From the NCBI GenBank assembly GCA_012719645.1, contig JAAXZX010000108.1:1-47666 (forward strand): DNA of 47,666 bases, read 5' to 3'. Below are positions 16,086-24,027 of the stretch, piece by piece. The notes below the pieces were generated by a model, which was not told the origin of the DNA, made no database searches, and saw only the letters and a list, made by a program, of their open reading frames with translations. The DNA is from Clostridiaceae bacterium. Lineage in GTDB: Bacteria; Bacillota; Clostridia; DSM-8532. The stretch's first letter is position 1, and each line of letters starts with the position of its first letter. Both the position numbers and the translations under genes were made by a program.

Positions 16086-16859
16086 ATGCCCTATATCTGC
16101 GAAAATGAGCTTATGGAGATATACGACAGGCTGGCCCCGGTTCTCGCCGAGCATGGCTATGCGAGCGAAATTGCCATGATCCGGGACTATATGCTCAAGG
16201 TCTCGATAGACCAGGGGGGTGAAAGCCTGGGCAAGCTCATTGTCGATTACAGCCCGAAAAAGAACAGCTTTTCCCTCAGGAAGGATTCCGACCTGTCCCA
16301 GGAGAACTTTGAGAAACTGGCAAGCCTTCTGGCAGATAAGGCCGGTACAGGCCTGAATGTCTCAAAACCCGGGGAGAAAGAGAGCCGCCCGCCTCTTCTG
16401 AAACGGAAAACGGCCATGGAGATAGACTTCAGTGCTCTCCCTGCTCGGTATCAGGCCTTTGTGGACGGGTCCTTCATAGAAAGCCAAATAGGGTATGGCG
16501 CTGTTATCCTGGACCGCGGAGAGCCTGTTGCAGAGTTGTTCGGAAGGGTTGACGACCCCGACGCCTTTGTGTCAAGGCAGGTGGGAGGGGAGATCCAGGC
16601 CGTGCTGGAAACCCTGAAATGGTGCAAAGAGAACGGAATCGCCGAGATATGCATATTCCATGATTTTGAGAACGTGGAAAAGTGGGCCGTGGGAAGCTAC
16701 AAAACCAACACACCCATGACCCAGGCATACAAGCAGTACATCGATTCATGCGGAATAAAGATTTTCTGGCACAAGGTGGAGAGCCACACCGGTGTTGCCT
16801 TCAATGAAAGGGCCGACGAACTGGCAAAAATGGGCGCCCGAGGGCTTTCCCCGCAATAA
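16086..16859 (+). CDS. RNase H-domain protein with N-terminal extension
   Basis: Residues about 115-255 form a type 1 RNase H domain: Ala-Phe-Val-Asp-Gly-Ser-Phe (first catalytic Asp), Gly-Gly-Glu-Ile-Gln-Ala-Val (Glu), His-Asp-Phe-Glu-Asn-Val (Asp) and Asn-Glu-Arg-Ala-Asp-Glu-Leu-Ala (last Asp). All four acidic residues are present, so it should cleave RNA in RNA-DNA hybrids. The N-terminal 110 residues do not look like the usual hybrid-binding domain of RNase H1 and are unassigned. It starts 16 bases after pilT with a GAAAGG site and seems to be the last gene of the pilus operon, an odd partner for pili. Confidence 0.85.
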   Translation: MPYICENELMEIYDRLAPVLAEHGYASEIAMIRDYMLKVSIDQGGESLGKLIVDYSPKKNSFSLRKDSDLSQENFEKLASLLADKAGTGLNVSKPGEKESRPPLLKRKTAMEIDFSALPARYQAFVDGSFIESQIGYGAVILDRGEPVAELFGRVDDPDAFVSRQVGGEIQAVLETLKWCKENGIAEICIFHDFENVEKWAVGSYKTNTPMTQAYKQYIDSCGIKIFWHKVESHTGVAFNERADELAKMGARGLSPQ

Positions 16860-16923
16860 TCCGCCCAATCACGCGGCATTCTGCCGATTCCCCAATGATT
16901 TGCCTGCTCCTTTGGCAATCCAT

Positions 16924-17667
16924 TCATACTTTTTTCTTTCTCCAGTCCATCCGGTTGAGAAGACCTGAATACAGATCATCCTGCATCTCTACGCTCCAGG
17001 CTTTGAGCTGTTCGGGCGTGGGAACGCTGTCGCGGAACTCCACGAAAGGAACATCCTCGATTATTGCTATGGGGGTCTGCTCGTTTGATTCTCCCATTAC
17101 AAGAACTGCCGATGCCGCAAGCCCGTCTGCCACGTTAATGCGGGTCTGCTTGAGCGTTTTTCCGAAGAGATCGGCATGCCCGATCTTTATGGCAATGGGA
17201 CAAAAACCGCAGCAGGCTATGCTCCTTCCCGTAACCCCCAGCCTCATTGGGTTCGAGATGCTGTCGGTTAAGATGATCCCGACATGCCTTACGCCGAAAT
17301 GTTCCCTTATGAATTCCCAGCACCTGTTGGCCGATGCCTGGGGGTCCTTCGGCCACAGGACATAATAGCCATTGCCGTTGGACTCGTCTATGCCGGCTGT
17401 GGGCGCCAGCATGTTGTTCTTTATCGTAAGGTATACTCCGTACTTGTTCTCGGACCTGGGGATGAATAGGTCCGCCTCCCTCTCGATGAGTTCATCCTTG
17501 CTGCATTCCGATACGGGAATGGCGTTCCCTTCGCAGAGTGAAACCACCTTGGACGTTATGGCAATAACCGACCTTTCGGGAACCCTTTCGATGGATTCTG
17601 CCAGAAGGTCTGTAATATCAATTGCTCCGACCTCTACTATCCTTGTTTTTACCGCTGTAACCTTCAT
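16924..17667 (-). CDS. CofE-like F420-0:gamma-glutamyl ligase family protein
   Basis: The 247-residue protein matches the F420-0:L-glutamate ligase (CofE/FbiB N-terminal) fold: Val-Ile-Ala-Ile-Thr-Ser-Lys-Val-Val-Ser near residue 30, Ala-Gly-Ile-Asp-Glu-Ser-Asn-Gly near 98, and Thr-Asp-Ser-Ile-Ser-Asn-Pro-Met-Arg-Leu-Gly near 140. CofE adds glutamate to coenzyme F420 in archaea and actinobacteria. Clostridia generally do not make F420 and no other F420 gene is near, so this member may ligate glutamate or a related amino acid to another acceptor. ATG at 17667 has AAGGAG and is preferred to earlier in-frame starts. It converges with the RNase H gene. Confidence 0.85.
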   Translation of the reverse strand: MKVTAVKTRIVEVGAIDITDLLAESIERVPERSVIAITSKVVSLCEGNAIPVSECSKDELIEREADLFIPRSENKYGVYLTIKNNMLAPTAGIDESNGNGYYVLWPKDPQASANRCWEFIREHFGVRHVGIILTDSISNPMRLGVTGRSIACCGFCPIAIKIGHADLFGKTLKQTRINVADGLAASAVLVMGESNEQTPIAIIEDVPFVEFRDSVPTPEQLKAWSVEMQDDLYSGLLNRMDWRKKKV

Positions 17668-17844
17668 ATATATGCTCCTTCGACTAATGCCACTCATTTC
17701 AGGTCTTAACAATCATACCACAGCGGTACAAAATGGCAAGCCCCCATACCTGCTCATAGGTTGCACCCGCCTGGCCGATATAACATATAACGGGGAGGAG
17801 TGCTTTTACCAGGCATTTGTAGCCAAATCGTAACCAATGTTTTA

Positions 17845-17883
17845 TATACAGAAAAGCGCCTGTCGGGTATAATAGTATTATAC
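17845..17883 (+). promoter_or_regulatory. Promoter of the SpoIID-like gene with palindrome over the -10 box
   Basis: TATACA (17845-17850) and a perfect TATAAT (17868-17873) are 17 bases apart. The -10 box is embedded in a perfect inverted repeat, GTATAATA-G-TATTATAC (17867-17883), 45 bases before the start codon. A protein bound there would block RNA polymerase. Confidence 0.6.
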
Positions 17884-17927
17884 AGGTAATAAGAACCATT
17901 GACATACTGAAGATAAAGGAGTGCGCC

Positions 17928-19652
17928 ATGAATAAAAGATCCTTGGTAGTTCTGACTGTCCTCCTGGCTTTGTGCCTTCTTGTCAGCGGCGAAAGCCGCG
18001 CTTCCGCAGCAACCTGGCCCGATACTGTAAGGATAGGCCTGTATTTTGGCAGCAGTACCGTTGCGAGTGTTTCCTTCAGTTCCAAATCGGGTCTTGAGGT
18101 CGGATCATTCAGAAACGACAGCTTTGAGCAAATCCTGACAATGCCGGGAGGCTCGAATGTCATAATCAGAAGGGATTCTTTTTTCATCAAATCCTCCAGC
18201 GGCCTGACCAGCGCGTATAATCCCTCCGAAGGAAAACCCTTTGAGGGGGAAATCCTGGGTCCGTATCACGTACAGATCGGGGAAAGTGTCGCGAACTATG
18301 CCAAGGCCAAAGAAACTGTTGATCTGCTGACACAGTACGGTATAACGGCATATCCTGCCTTTGAGGATAAATGGTACGTCTGGACCGGGTTCTATCCCGA
18401 TGCAGATACTGCGAGCCAGGAACTGAAGAAGCTGGCTGACAAAATGGGCACTGCGAACCTGAAAGTGATCTCTTCCTCCAATGCCAGGCTCGTGGTCCAA
18501 AACAGCCATGCCGATCCGCTTCTGGTATTCTCCGACGGCACATATAAGCTCAGGATACGGCCTCTTGCGGCCAACAACCCATATGTGCTCACGGTGAACG
18601 GAAAGCAGTACCGGGGCGAGTTTGAGGTAAGAAGGTACACGGACAGCGACCTTACAGTGATCAATATCCTGAATATAGAGGAATACCTTTATGGCGTGGT
18701 TCCCCAGGAGCTTGAGTCGACCGCGCCCATGGAAGCCCTGAAAGCCCAGGCCGTGGCGGCAAGGACGTATACATACAGGAACCTGGGCAAATACTCCAAG
18801 TGGGGCTTCGACCTGGTGAACACGGTAAGCGACCAGGTCTATGCAGGATATGACGGCGAAAAGGCTACAACCAACGCGGCTGTGGACCAGACCAAGGGAA
18901 AGAAGATACTGTATAACGGCAGCCCTATCTCGGTATACTATTTCAGCTCCAGCGGCGGCATGACCGAGAACAGCGAAAACGTATGGGGAACGCCGGTGGC
19001 ATACCTTAAGAGCGTTCCCGACCCGTATGAGGCAGGCAATTCATACAATTACAGCTGGAGCCGGACCTTTACGGCCGAAGAGCTCAAGCAGAGGCTGTTC
19101 TTAAGCGATGTGGAAATCGGCGATATAGTGTCGATAACCATCGAGGAGGTATCAAACGCGGGAAGGCCGATCAAGGTGAAGTTTACCGGGACAAAAGGCC
19201 AGATTACATATTACAGGGAGGATACCAGGAGGGTGCTCGAGCTTCCCAGCAACAACTACACCATCATATCGGGGACAGGAAGCACCTCGGGAACAGGGAC
19301 AAGCAGCGGATCTTCCGGCTCCGGGATTGTCTATGCCATAAACGGGGACGGCAGCATAAAGGCAGTCAGCCTTCCGGGCAGCGTTGCGGTAACGTCCTCG
19401 GGTACCGAGGTTATCGGCGGCTCGGGCACGGTTTACGCAGCCGGCACCTCCGGCGTTTCGGTCATATCGGGTTCATCATCGACTTCGACGGCAAGTCCTG
19501 TACAGGTTTCAGGCAACGTCTATACTTTCGTCGGCAAGGGCTGGGGCCACGGGGTCGGCATGAGCCAGGAAGGCGCCAAGGGCTTTGCCCGCATGGGCTA
19601 TACCTACGACCAGATATTGAAGCACTACTTCACGGGGGTTACAGTGGAGTAA
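17928..19652 (+). CDS. SpoIID/LytB-domain secreted protein with SPOR-like domain
   Basis: A 574-residue exported protein. It has a signal peptide (1-29), an unassigned segment, and an SPOR-like peptidoglycan-binding domain (about 117-190). The SpoIID domain (about 235-400) holds Ile-Glu-Glu-Tyr-Leu-Tyr-Gly-Val-Val-Pro-Gln-Glu and Leu-Lys-Ala-Gln-Ala-Val-Ala-Ala-Arg-Thr-Tyr. A Ser/Gly/Thr-rich insert (about 445-535) comes before the closing Gly-Lys-Gly-Trp-Gly-His-Gly-Val-Gly-Met-Ser-Gln. SpoIID proteins are lytic transglycosylases that cut denuded glycan strands. The extra SPOR domain and the long linker separate it from classical SpoIID and point to a LytB-like cell-wall role. AAGGAG precedes the ATG. 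Confidence 0.9.
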   Translation: MNKRSLVVLTVLLALCLLVSGESRASAATWPDTVRIGLYFGSSTVASVSFSSKSGLEVGSFRNDSFEQILTMPGGSNVIIRRDSFFIKSSSGLTSAYNPSEGKPFEGEILGPYHVQIGESVANYAKAKETVDLLTQYGITAYPAFEDKWYVWTGFYPDADTASQELKKLADKMGTANLKVISSSNARLVVQNSHADPLLVFSDGTYKLRIRPLAANNPYVLTVNGKQYRGEFEVRRYTDSDLTVINILNIEEYLYGVVPQELESTAPMEALKAQAVAARTYTYRNLGKYSKWGFDLVNTVSDQVYAGYDGEKATTNAAVDQTKGKKILYNGSPISVYYFSSSGGMTENSENVWGTPVAYLKSVPDPYEAGNSYNYSWSRTFTAEELKQRLFLSDVEIGDIVSITIEEVSNAGRPIKVKFTGTKGQITYYREDTRRVLELPSNNYTIISGTGSTSGTGTSSGSSGSGIVYAINGDGSIKAVSLPGSVAVTSSGTEVIGGSGTVYAAGTSGVSVISGSSSTSTASPVQVSGNVYTFVGKGWGHGVGMSQEGAKGFARMGYTYDQILKHYFTGVTVE

Positions 19653-19655
19653 AGT

Positions 19656-19686
19656 CAAACCAGCGGAACCGTCCCCCTGGTCTGAT
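19656..19686. repeat. Copy of the GGGGACGGTTC-type dispersed repeat
   Basis: CGGAACCGTCCCCCTGGTCT lies in the 46-base gap between the SpoIID-like gene and lspA, almost identical to the unit at 811-830. Its 3' end runs directly into the AAGGAG ribosome binding site of lspA. Confidence 0.7.
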
Positions 19687-19698
19687 AAGGAGAACGAC

Positions 19699-20193
19699 AT
19701 GGTTTGGGTATTGCTGATTATTGCGGCAGTTGTGATGGACCAGGTGACAAAGCGCCTGGTCGCTGTCGGAACGGATATCGAGATAATCAAAGAGTTTTTC
19801 TACATCACCTATTGTGAAAACAGGGGCGCTGCCTTCAGCATCCTGCAGAACTTCCGGTGGGGGTTCATAGTCCTCACAGTTATCGCCCTTGTCGTGATGG
19901 CCAGGGCCATGATCTCCCAGAAACACGCCCTCGCAAGGTTTTCCCTGTCCCTGCTCATGGGCGGGGCCATCGGGAACATGATAGACAGGCTCTTCAAGGG
20001 ATACGTGGTGGACTTTCTGAACTTTTACCCTTTCGGGTATGACTTTCCCATTTTCAACGCAGCCGATGTCTGCATCACAATCGGCGTAACCTTGCTGTTC
20101 GTCTATATCATCTTTTTCTATAAAGAGCAGCCGAAAGATAAGGTTTCTGAAATAAAAGAGGCAAAAGCCGATTCTCCGGAACCGGAGGAATGA
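19699..20193 (+). CDS. lspA: Lipoprotein signal peptidase (signal peptidase II)
   Basis: A 164-residue integral membrane aspartic protease that removes the signal peptide from prolipoproteins after diacylglyceryl transfer. It has four membrane helices (about 1-18, 52-70, 78-95, 128-148). The catalytic region reads Cys-Glu-Asn-Arg-Gly-Ala-Ala-Phe-Ser, then Gly-Asn-Met-Ile-Asp-Arg-Leu (first Asp) and Phe-Asn-Ala-Ala-Asp-Val-Cys-Ile (second Asp). AAGGAG precedes the ATG. It overlaps the alternative start of rluD, a common pairing in Bacillota. PotD encoded at 28198 carries a lipobox and is a likely substrate. Confidence 0.95.
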   Translation: MVWVLLIIAAVVMDQVTKRLVAVGTDIEIIKEFFYITYCENRGAAFSILQNFRWGFIVLTVIALVVMARAMISQKHALARFSLSLLMGGAIGNMIDRLFKGYVVDFLNFYPFGYDFPIFNAADVCITIGVTLLFVYIIFFYKEQPKDKVSEIKEAKADSPEPEE

Positions 20194-20210
20194 GAAACAG
20201 GGGTTTTTCT

Positions 20211-21146
20211 ATGGAAAGCCGAAGACTCCAATTCCACACGGGAGAGGAAGATGCCGGGCAAAGGCTTGACATATGGCTGTCAGCAAGGCTGGAGGATGTG
20301 ACAAGAAGCTATGTCCAGAAGCTGGTTGGCGATGGCCTTGTGCTCGTTGACGGCTCTCCCGTCAAAAGCGGTCTTAAGCTTAAAAGCGGCATGACCGTGG
20401 ATGTCGTGGTTCCCGAACCGGTATCAAGCGAAATCAAAGCCCAGGATATCCCCCTCGATGTGGTTTATGAAGACTCCGACATAATAGTGGTCAACAAACC
20501 CAAGGGCATGGTGGTCCATCCCGCCGCGGGAAACTGGGATGGGACCCTTGTTAACGCGCTTCTTAAACACTGCGGTGATTCCCTGTCCGACATAAACGGC
20601 GTGATAAGGCCGGGCATTGTGCACAGGCTCGACAAGGACACATCCGGGCTCCTGGTCGCCGCCAAGAACAACGCCGCCCACCAGGGCCTTTCCGACATGC
20701 TTAAAAAGCATGAGATCGTCCGAACCTATGAGGCCATAGTGGACGGTGTAATCAAGGAGGATTCCGGGAAGGTGGACGCGCCCATCGGCCGCCATCCAGT
20801 CAACCGGCTGAAGATGGCCGTAACCTTCAAAAACTCAAAGGAAGCCGTAACCCATTACTCGGTGGTAAGGCGCTTTAAAACCCATACCTGGGTAAAACTC
20901 AGGCTGGAGACCGGAAGGACCCACCAGATCCGCGTCCACATGGCGTATATCGGGCATCCTGTAACAGGCGACCCGCTGTATGGGAAGAAATGCGCCCTCA
21001 TGGACACGGGCGGACAGGTTCTTCATGCCCGCTGCCTTGAATTCGCCCATCCCGTCACAGGAAAGCCCATGCGTTTTGAAACCGGGCTGCCGGACTACTT
21101 TACCGGTCTCATAGGCGCGCTGGAAGACCGGGATAACTCATGCTGA
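20211..21146 (+). CDS. rluD: RluD-type 23S rRNA pseudouridine synthase
   Basis: A 311-residue protein with an N-terminal S4 RNA-binding domain (about 10-70) and a pseudouridine synthase domain. The catalytic motif Gly-Ile-Val-His-Arg-Leu-Asp-Lys-Asp-Thr-Ser-Gly-Leu is near residue 130. The Arg-Thr-His-Gln-Ile-Arg-Val-His motif is near 235. It belongs to the RluA/RluC/RluD group and would modify large-subunit rRNA. The ATG at 20211 has AGGGG 7 bases upstream. The earlier ATG at 20190 overlaps the lspA stop but its GGAGG is only one base away, so the later start is preferred. Which uridine is modified cannot be read from sequence. Confidence 0.92.
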   Translation: MESRRLQFHTGEEDAGQRLDIWLSARLEDVTRSYVQKLVGDGLVLVDGSPVKSGLKLKSGMTVDVVVPEPVSSEIKAQDIPLDVVYEDSDIIVVNKPKGMVVHPAAGNWDGTLVNALLKHCGDSLSDINGVIRPGIVHRLDKDTSGLLVAAKNNAAHQGLSDMLKKHEIVRTYEAIVDGVIKEDSGKVDAPIGRHPVNRLKMAVTFKNSKEAVTHYSVVRRFKTHTWVKLRLETGRTHQIRVHMAYIGHPVTGDPLYGKKCALMDTGGQVLHARCLEFAHPVTGKPMRFETGLPDYFTGLIGALEDRDNSC

Positions 21147-21193
21147 CGGCGTTTACATCCCCTGCTGAAGAGATAAAAAGCATAATTTATTAT

Positions 21194-21223
21194 TGGACAG
21201 GTACATTTCCGTAATGTTATAAT
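21194..21223 (+). promoter_or_regulatory. Promoter of the HMA-domain gene
   Basis: TGGACA (21194-21199) and a perfect TATAAT (21218-21223), 18 bases apart, lie 28 bases before the small metal-binding protein gene. Confidence 0.55.
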
Positions 21224-21251
21224 TTTTTTGTCTACTGTGAGGTGATTCATG

Positions 21252-21452
21252 ATGAGCGAACACGTAACATTCATTGTAGAGGGAATGTCTTGTGAACACT
21301 GTGTAAAAACCATCAGGGATACTGTTTCCAGGCTTAATGGCGTCTACGAGGACCTGGAAGGAAAGCGTGTTGTTGTGGAATATGATACCGAGAGGATGGA
21401 TACGGGAACGATAAGAGGCACAATTGAGGATGCTGGGTATAAGGTCAAATAG
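21252..21452 (+). CDS. Heavy-metal-associated (CopZ-like) protein
   Basis: A 66-residue protein that is one whole HMA domain (ferredoxin-like beta-alpha-beta-beta-alpha-beta). The metal site Gly-Met-Ser-Cys-Glu-His-Cys is at residues 10-16, and the end, Asp-Ala-Gly-Tyr-Lys-Val, is typical. It would bind Cu(I) or a similar soft metal in the cytosol and pass it to a P-type ATPase. No such ATPase or CsoR-type regulator lies nearby, so it is an isolated chaperone gene. ATGs at 21249 and 21252 are both possible; GAGGTG favours the second. Confidence 0.88.
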   Translation: MSEHVTFIVEGMSCEHCVKTIRDTVSRLNGVYEDLEGKRVVVEYDTERMDTGTIRGTIEDAGYKVK

Positions 21453-21461
21453 CGGAGGATG

Positions 21462-21529
21462 AAATGCCTGTCGACGCATAGACGGGCATTTGTGCTGGTA
21501 TTGGGATGAAAGCGCTTTTTGTTTCATCC
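21462..21529 (+). terminator. Terminator-like hairpin pair after the HMA gene
   Basis: AAATGCCTGTC (21462-21472) pairs with GACGGGCATTT (21481-21491), 10 bases after the stop codon. A second hairpin, GGATGAAA/TTTCATCC (21504-21511 and 21522-21529), follows. The T tail is weak. Confidence 0.55.
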
Positions 21530-21621
21530 ATCCGACCAGACAAAGGTGATATTTATCGGTATTTATGGTAGATTAATTATGAGTGAGCGAACGGCGGCAA
21601 TGCCGGCCTGGAGGGGTAATG

Positions 21622-21999
21622 ATGTATCTCCTTGGTAACCTTATCTGGATGATATTCGGCGGGCTTGTGTCCTTCGTATTATGGACTGTTGCAGGTCTCA
21701 TCTGCTGCCTGACCATCGTGGGAATACCCTTTGGCATCCAGTGCTTTAAAATAGCCGCATTCATCCTGTGGCCATTCGGAAAGGATGTAGAAATCGGCAG
21801 ATTCGGGGTCGGAGGTTTTGTGGGGAACCTTATCTGGATCCTTGTTTTAGGCTGGGAACTCAGCATTTCCCACCTGGTTCTCGCTCTTGTCCTTTGCCTT
21901 ACAATAATCGGGATCCCCTTTGGCAAGCAGCATTTTAAGTTTGCCAAGCTTGCCCTGCTGCCTTTCGGGGCAAGGATCTATACGAAAAACTGGATCTGA
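21622..21999 (+). CDS. YccF-family membrane protein
   Basis: A 125-residue membrane protein with two copies of the YccF domain. Each has a Gly-Asn-Leu-Ile-Trp start, a hydrophobic helix and the signature Cys-Leu-Thr-Ile-(Val/Ile)-Gly-Ile-Pro-Phe-Gly (about 29-38 and 93-102). Four membrane segments are expected. The function is unknown. GGAGGGG lies 5 bases before this ATG; an ATG three bases earlier is also possible. The gene leads into nadD with a 15-base gap and may be co-transcribed with it. Confidence 0.85.
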   Translation: MYLLGNLIWMIFGGLVSFVLWTVAGLICCLTIVGIPFGIQCFKIAAFILWPFGKDVEIGRFGVGGFVGNLIWILVLGWELSISHLVLALVLCLTIIGIPFGKQHFKFAKLALLPFGARIYTKNWI

Positions 22000-22014
22000 G
22001 GGGGGTTCAGACTA

Positions 22015-22620
22015 TTGATAGGCATAATGGGAGGAACCTTCAATCCCATACATTACGGGCATCTCCTGATGTGCGAACACATCAGGGAGGAATTCTGCCT
22101 TGAAAAGGTCCTGTTCGTGCCTGCCAAAAGCCCGCCCCACAAGGGTTCCGAGGGTATAGTAGAAACAGGGCGCAGGCTGGAGATGGTAAGGCTCGCCATC
22201 CGGGACAACCCCTTTTTCGAGCTCTGTGATGTGGAGATGAGGATGGAAGGGCCTTCCTATACCGTTGAAACCCTCAGGGTGCTGACCAGGGAGTATGGCG
22301 ACGGAAACAGGCTGTGCCTGATCATCGGGGCCGATTCGCTGGTCCAGTTTCCAACATGGAAGCGGCACGAGGAGATACTCGGGATGGCCGATATAATCGT
22401 GGCAAGAAGGCCGGATACTGAAAACGGCCGGCTGGATGAGACCATCGACAGGCTAAAGGCGGAGCACAACGCCAGGATCCATCTTTCGGGGGCCGCAGCG
22501 CTGGACATTTCATCCACCAGGATCAGGAACCGGGCAAGGGAAGGTCTGTCCATAAAATACATGGTTCCGGATTGCGTGGAAAGATATATCCATGAACACA
22601 GGCTTTATGCGGAGGAATGA
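22015..22620 (+). CDS. nadD: Nicotinate-nucleotide adenylyltransferase
   Basis: A 201-residue nucleotidyltransferase that makes deamido-NAD from nicotinate mononucleotide and ATP. The Gly-Gly-Thr-Phe-Asn-Pro-Ile-His-Tyr-Gly-His motif is at residues 6-16, the Lys-Ser-Pro-Pro-His-Lys motif near 38, Ile-Ile-Gly-Ala-Asp-Ser near 103, and Ile-Ser-Ser-Thr-Arg-Ile-Arg near 165. The start is TTG with GAGGGG 9 bases away. Its stop overlaps the ATGA before yqeK, the usual partner gene. Confidence 0.95.
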   Translation: MIGIMGGTFNPIHYGHLLMCEHIREEFCLEKVLFVPAKSPPHKGSEGIVETGRRLEMVRLAIRDNPFFELCDVEMRMEGPSYTVETLRVLTREYGDGNRLCLIIGADSLVQFPTWKRHEEILGMADIIVARRPDTENGRLDETIDRLKAEHNARIHLSGAAALDISSTRIRNRAREGLSIKYMVPDCVERYIHEHRLYAEE

Positions 22621-22622
22621 CA

Positions 22623-23213
22623 TTGGATGGAATCGATCTTGACCTGATGCGAAAAAAGCTGGCATCCGAGCTTACAGAAAAAAGGTACGTCCACTCGCTC
22701 AACGTGGCGGACACCGCCGTTGAAATGGCAAGGCGCTACGGGGCCGATGAAGAAAAGATATACCTGGCAGGCTTGCTGCATGATTGCGGCAAATCGTACA
22801 AGGGTAACGCGGCGCGTGAGTTTGTGAAAAAGATCGGTTACCAGCCCGATGGGATAGAATTGCTGCAGCCAGGCCTGCTCCACGGCGTTATCGGGGAATA
22901 CCTGGCCCGGCATGAGTACGGCGTTGCCGACCCGGAGATACTTTCGGCCATCAGGTGGCATACAACGGGCAGGGCGGGCATGTCGGTTCTTGAAAAGATC
23001 ATCTATATTGCCGACTACATTGAGCCCGGCCGTAATTTTGAGGGCATAGAGGCCATGAGGGAAGAGGCCTTCCGGGACCTTGACCGGTGCATCGTGCTCT
23101 GCGCCGGCAGCACCATACGTTATGTCTTGGAAAACGGGTACCTGCTGCACCCGAAGACCGTTGAAACGAGAAACCACAGCCTTTTGGCACTGAAGGCTTT
23201 AAATATATCCTAA
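22623..23213 (+). CDS. yqeK: YqeK-type HD-domain diadenosine tetraphosphatase
   Basis: A protein of about 196 residues with an HD metal-dependent phosphohydrolase domain: His near residue 23 (Tyr-Val-His-Ser-Leu-Asn-Val-Ala), the His-Asp pair in Gly-Leu-Leu-His-Asp-Cys-Gly-Lys near 56, and later ligands in Ile-Arg-Trp-His-Thr-Thr and Ile-Tyr-Ile-Ala-Asp-Tyr-Ile-Glu. YqeK family members hydrolyse Ap4A symmetrically. TTG at 22623 has GGAGG about 7 bases away and is preferred to the overlapping ATG at 22617. In most Bacillota, rsfS follows; here a mgtC-like gene does. Confidence 0.88.
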   Translation: MDGIDLDLMRKKLASELTEKRYVHSLNVADTAVEMARRYGADEEKIYLAGLLHDCGKSYKGNAAREFVKKIGYQPDGIELLQPGLLHGVIGEYLARHEYGVADPEILSAIRWHTTGRAGMSVLEKIIYIADYIEPGRNFEGIEAMREEAFRDLDRCIVLCAGSTIRYVLENGYLLHPKTVETRNHSLLALKALNIS

Positions 23214-23228
23214 GAGGTGTGTGATGAC

Positions 23229-23921
23229 TTGAGCTGGCATGAGTTCCAGTTTGAACTGCAGTATGTGCTGATCGTAGCCGCAAGGCTGCTGGTGGCATGC
23301 GTTCTTGGCGGGATAGTGGGCTTCGAGCGCGAGCACACCCGCCATAAACCGGCTGGTTTCAGGACCCATATCCTGGTCTGCATGGGCGCCTGCCTGGCCA
23401 CGCTGATCTCAGAGTTTGCGATTAAGGCTTTCAGCGGGGATGCCAATGTGGACCCCACGAGGATAGCAGCGCAGGTGGTAAGCGGCATAGGTTTTTTGGG
23501 CGCCGGCGCCATAATAAGGCATGGCATTTCAGTCCAGGGCATCACCACGGCGGCCAGCATATGGGCCGTGGCCTGTGTCGGCATCGCCTGCGGCATGGGG
23601 TTTTATACCGCCGCCATCCTGGCCACAGCGCTTATCTGGGCGGCGCTTACGTATCTTAAGGTCATCAAGTCCAGGATGCATATAAGGAAAGCAAGCGTGG
23701 CCCTGACCATAGAATCGGTTGAAGCTGAGATCCTGGGGATTTCATGGGAAAAGGAACTCAAGGAGCTTGGTCTTAATGTTGAGAGCATGGATATCTCAAG
23801 GAGCGGCGAAAAGGTCGTACATAAGATAATCTGCAGGATGGACAGGGACGATGCCCCGGATGTGGAGGCTATTGCCAGGCGGCTTATGAATATAAGCGGT
23901 GTTATCCGTGTATCTATATAA
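23229..23921 (+). CDS. MgtC/SapB family membrane protein
   Basis: A protein of about 230 residues. The N-terminal half has four or five membrane helices with the family signatures Gly-Gly-Ile-Val-Gly-Phe-Glu-Arg-Glu (near 30), Gly-Phe-Arg-Thr-His, Gly-Ile-Gly-Phe-Leu-Gly-Ala-Gly-Ala-Ile (near 90) and Gly-Ile-Thr-Thr-Ala-Ala-Ser-Ile-Trp. The C-terminal 85 residues form a small ACT-like cytoplasmic domain. MgtC-like proteins are linked to magnesium limitation and modulate membrane ATPases; the role here is unproven. TTG at 23229 has AAGAGGTG 9 bases upstream; GTG at 23217 overlaps that site. Confidence 0.88.
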   Translation: MSWHEFQFELQYVLIVAARLLVACVLGGIVGFEREHTRHKPAGFRTHILVCMGACLATLISEFAIKAFSGDANVDPTRIAAQVVSGIGFLGAGAIIRHGISVQGITTAASIWAVACVGIACGMGFYTAAILATALIWAALTYLKVIKSRMHIRKASVALTIESVEAEILGISWEKELKELGLNVESMDISRSGEKVVHKIICRMDRDDAPDVEAIARRLMNISGVIRVSI

Positions 23922-24027
23922 ATGCTTGCGGCAAAAAAGCCGGAAATACAGGCCGGCCAGCCGACGCCGCCGCACCGTGAGGGCCAGCTGACGGGCACAT
24001 GATTTCAGGCCGAAGGAGATGTTTTTG

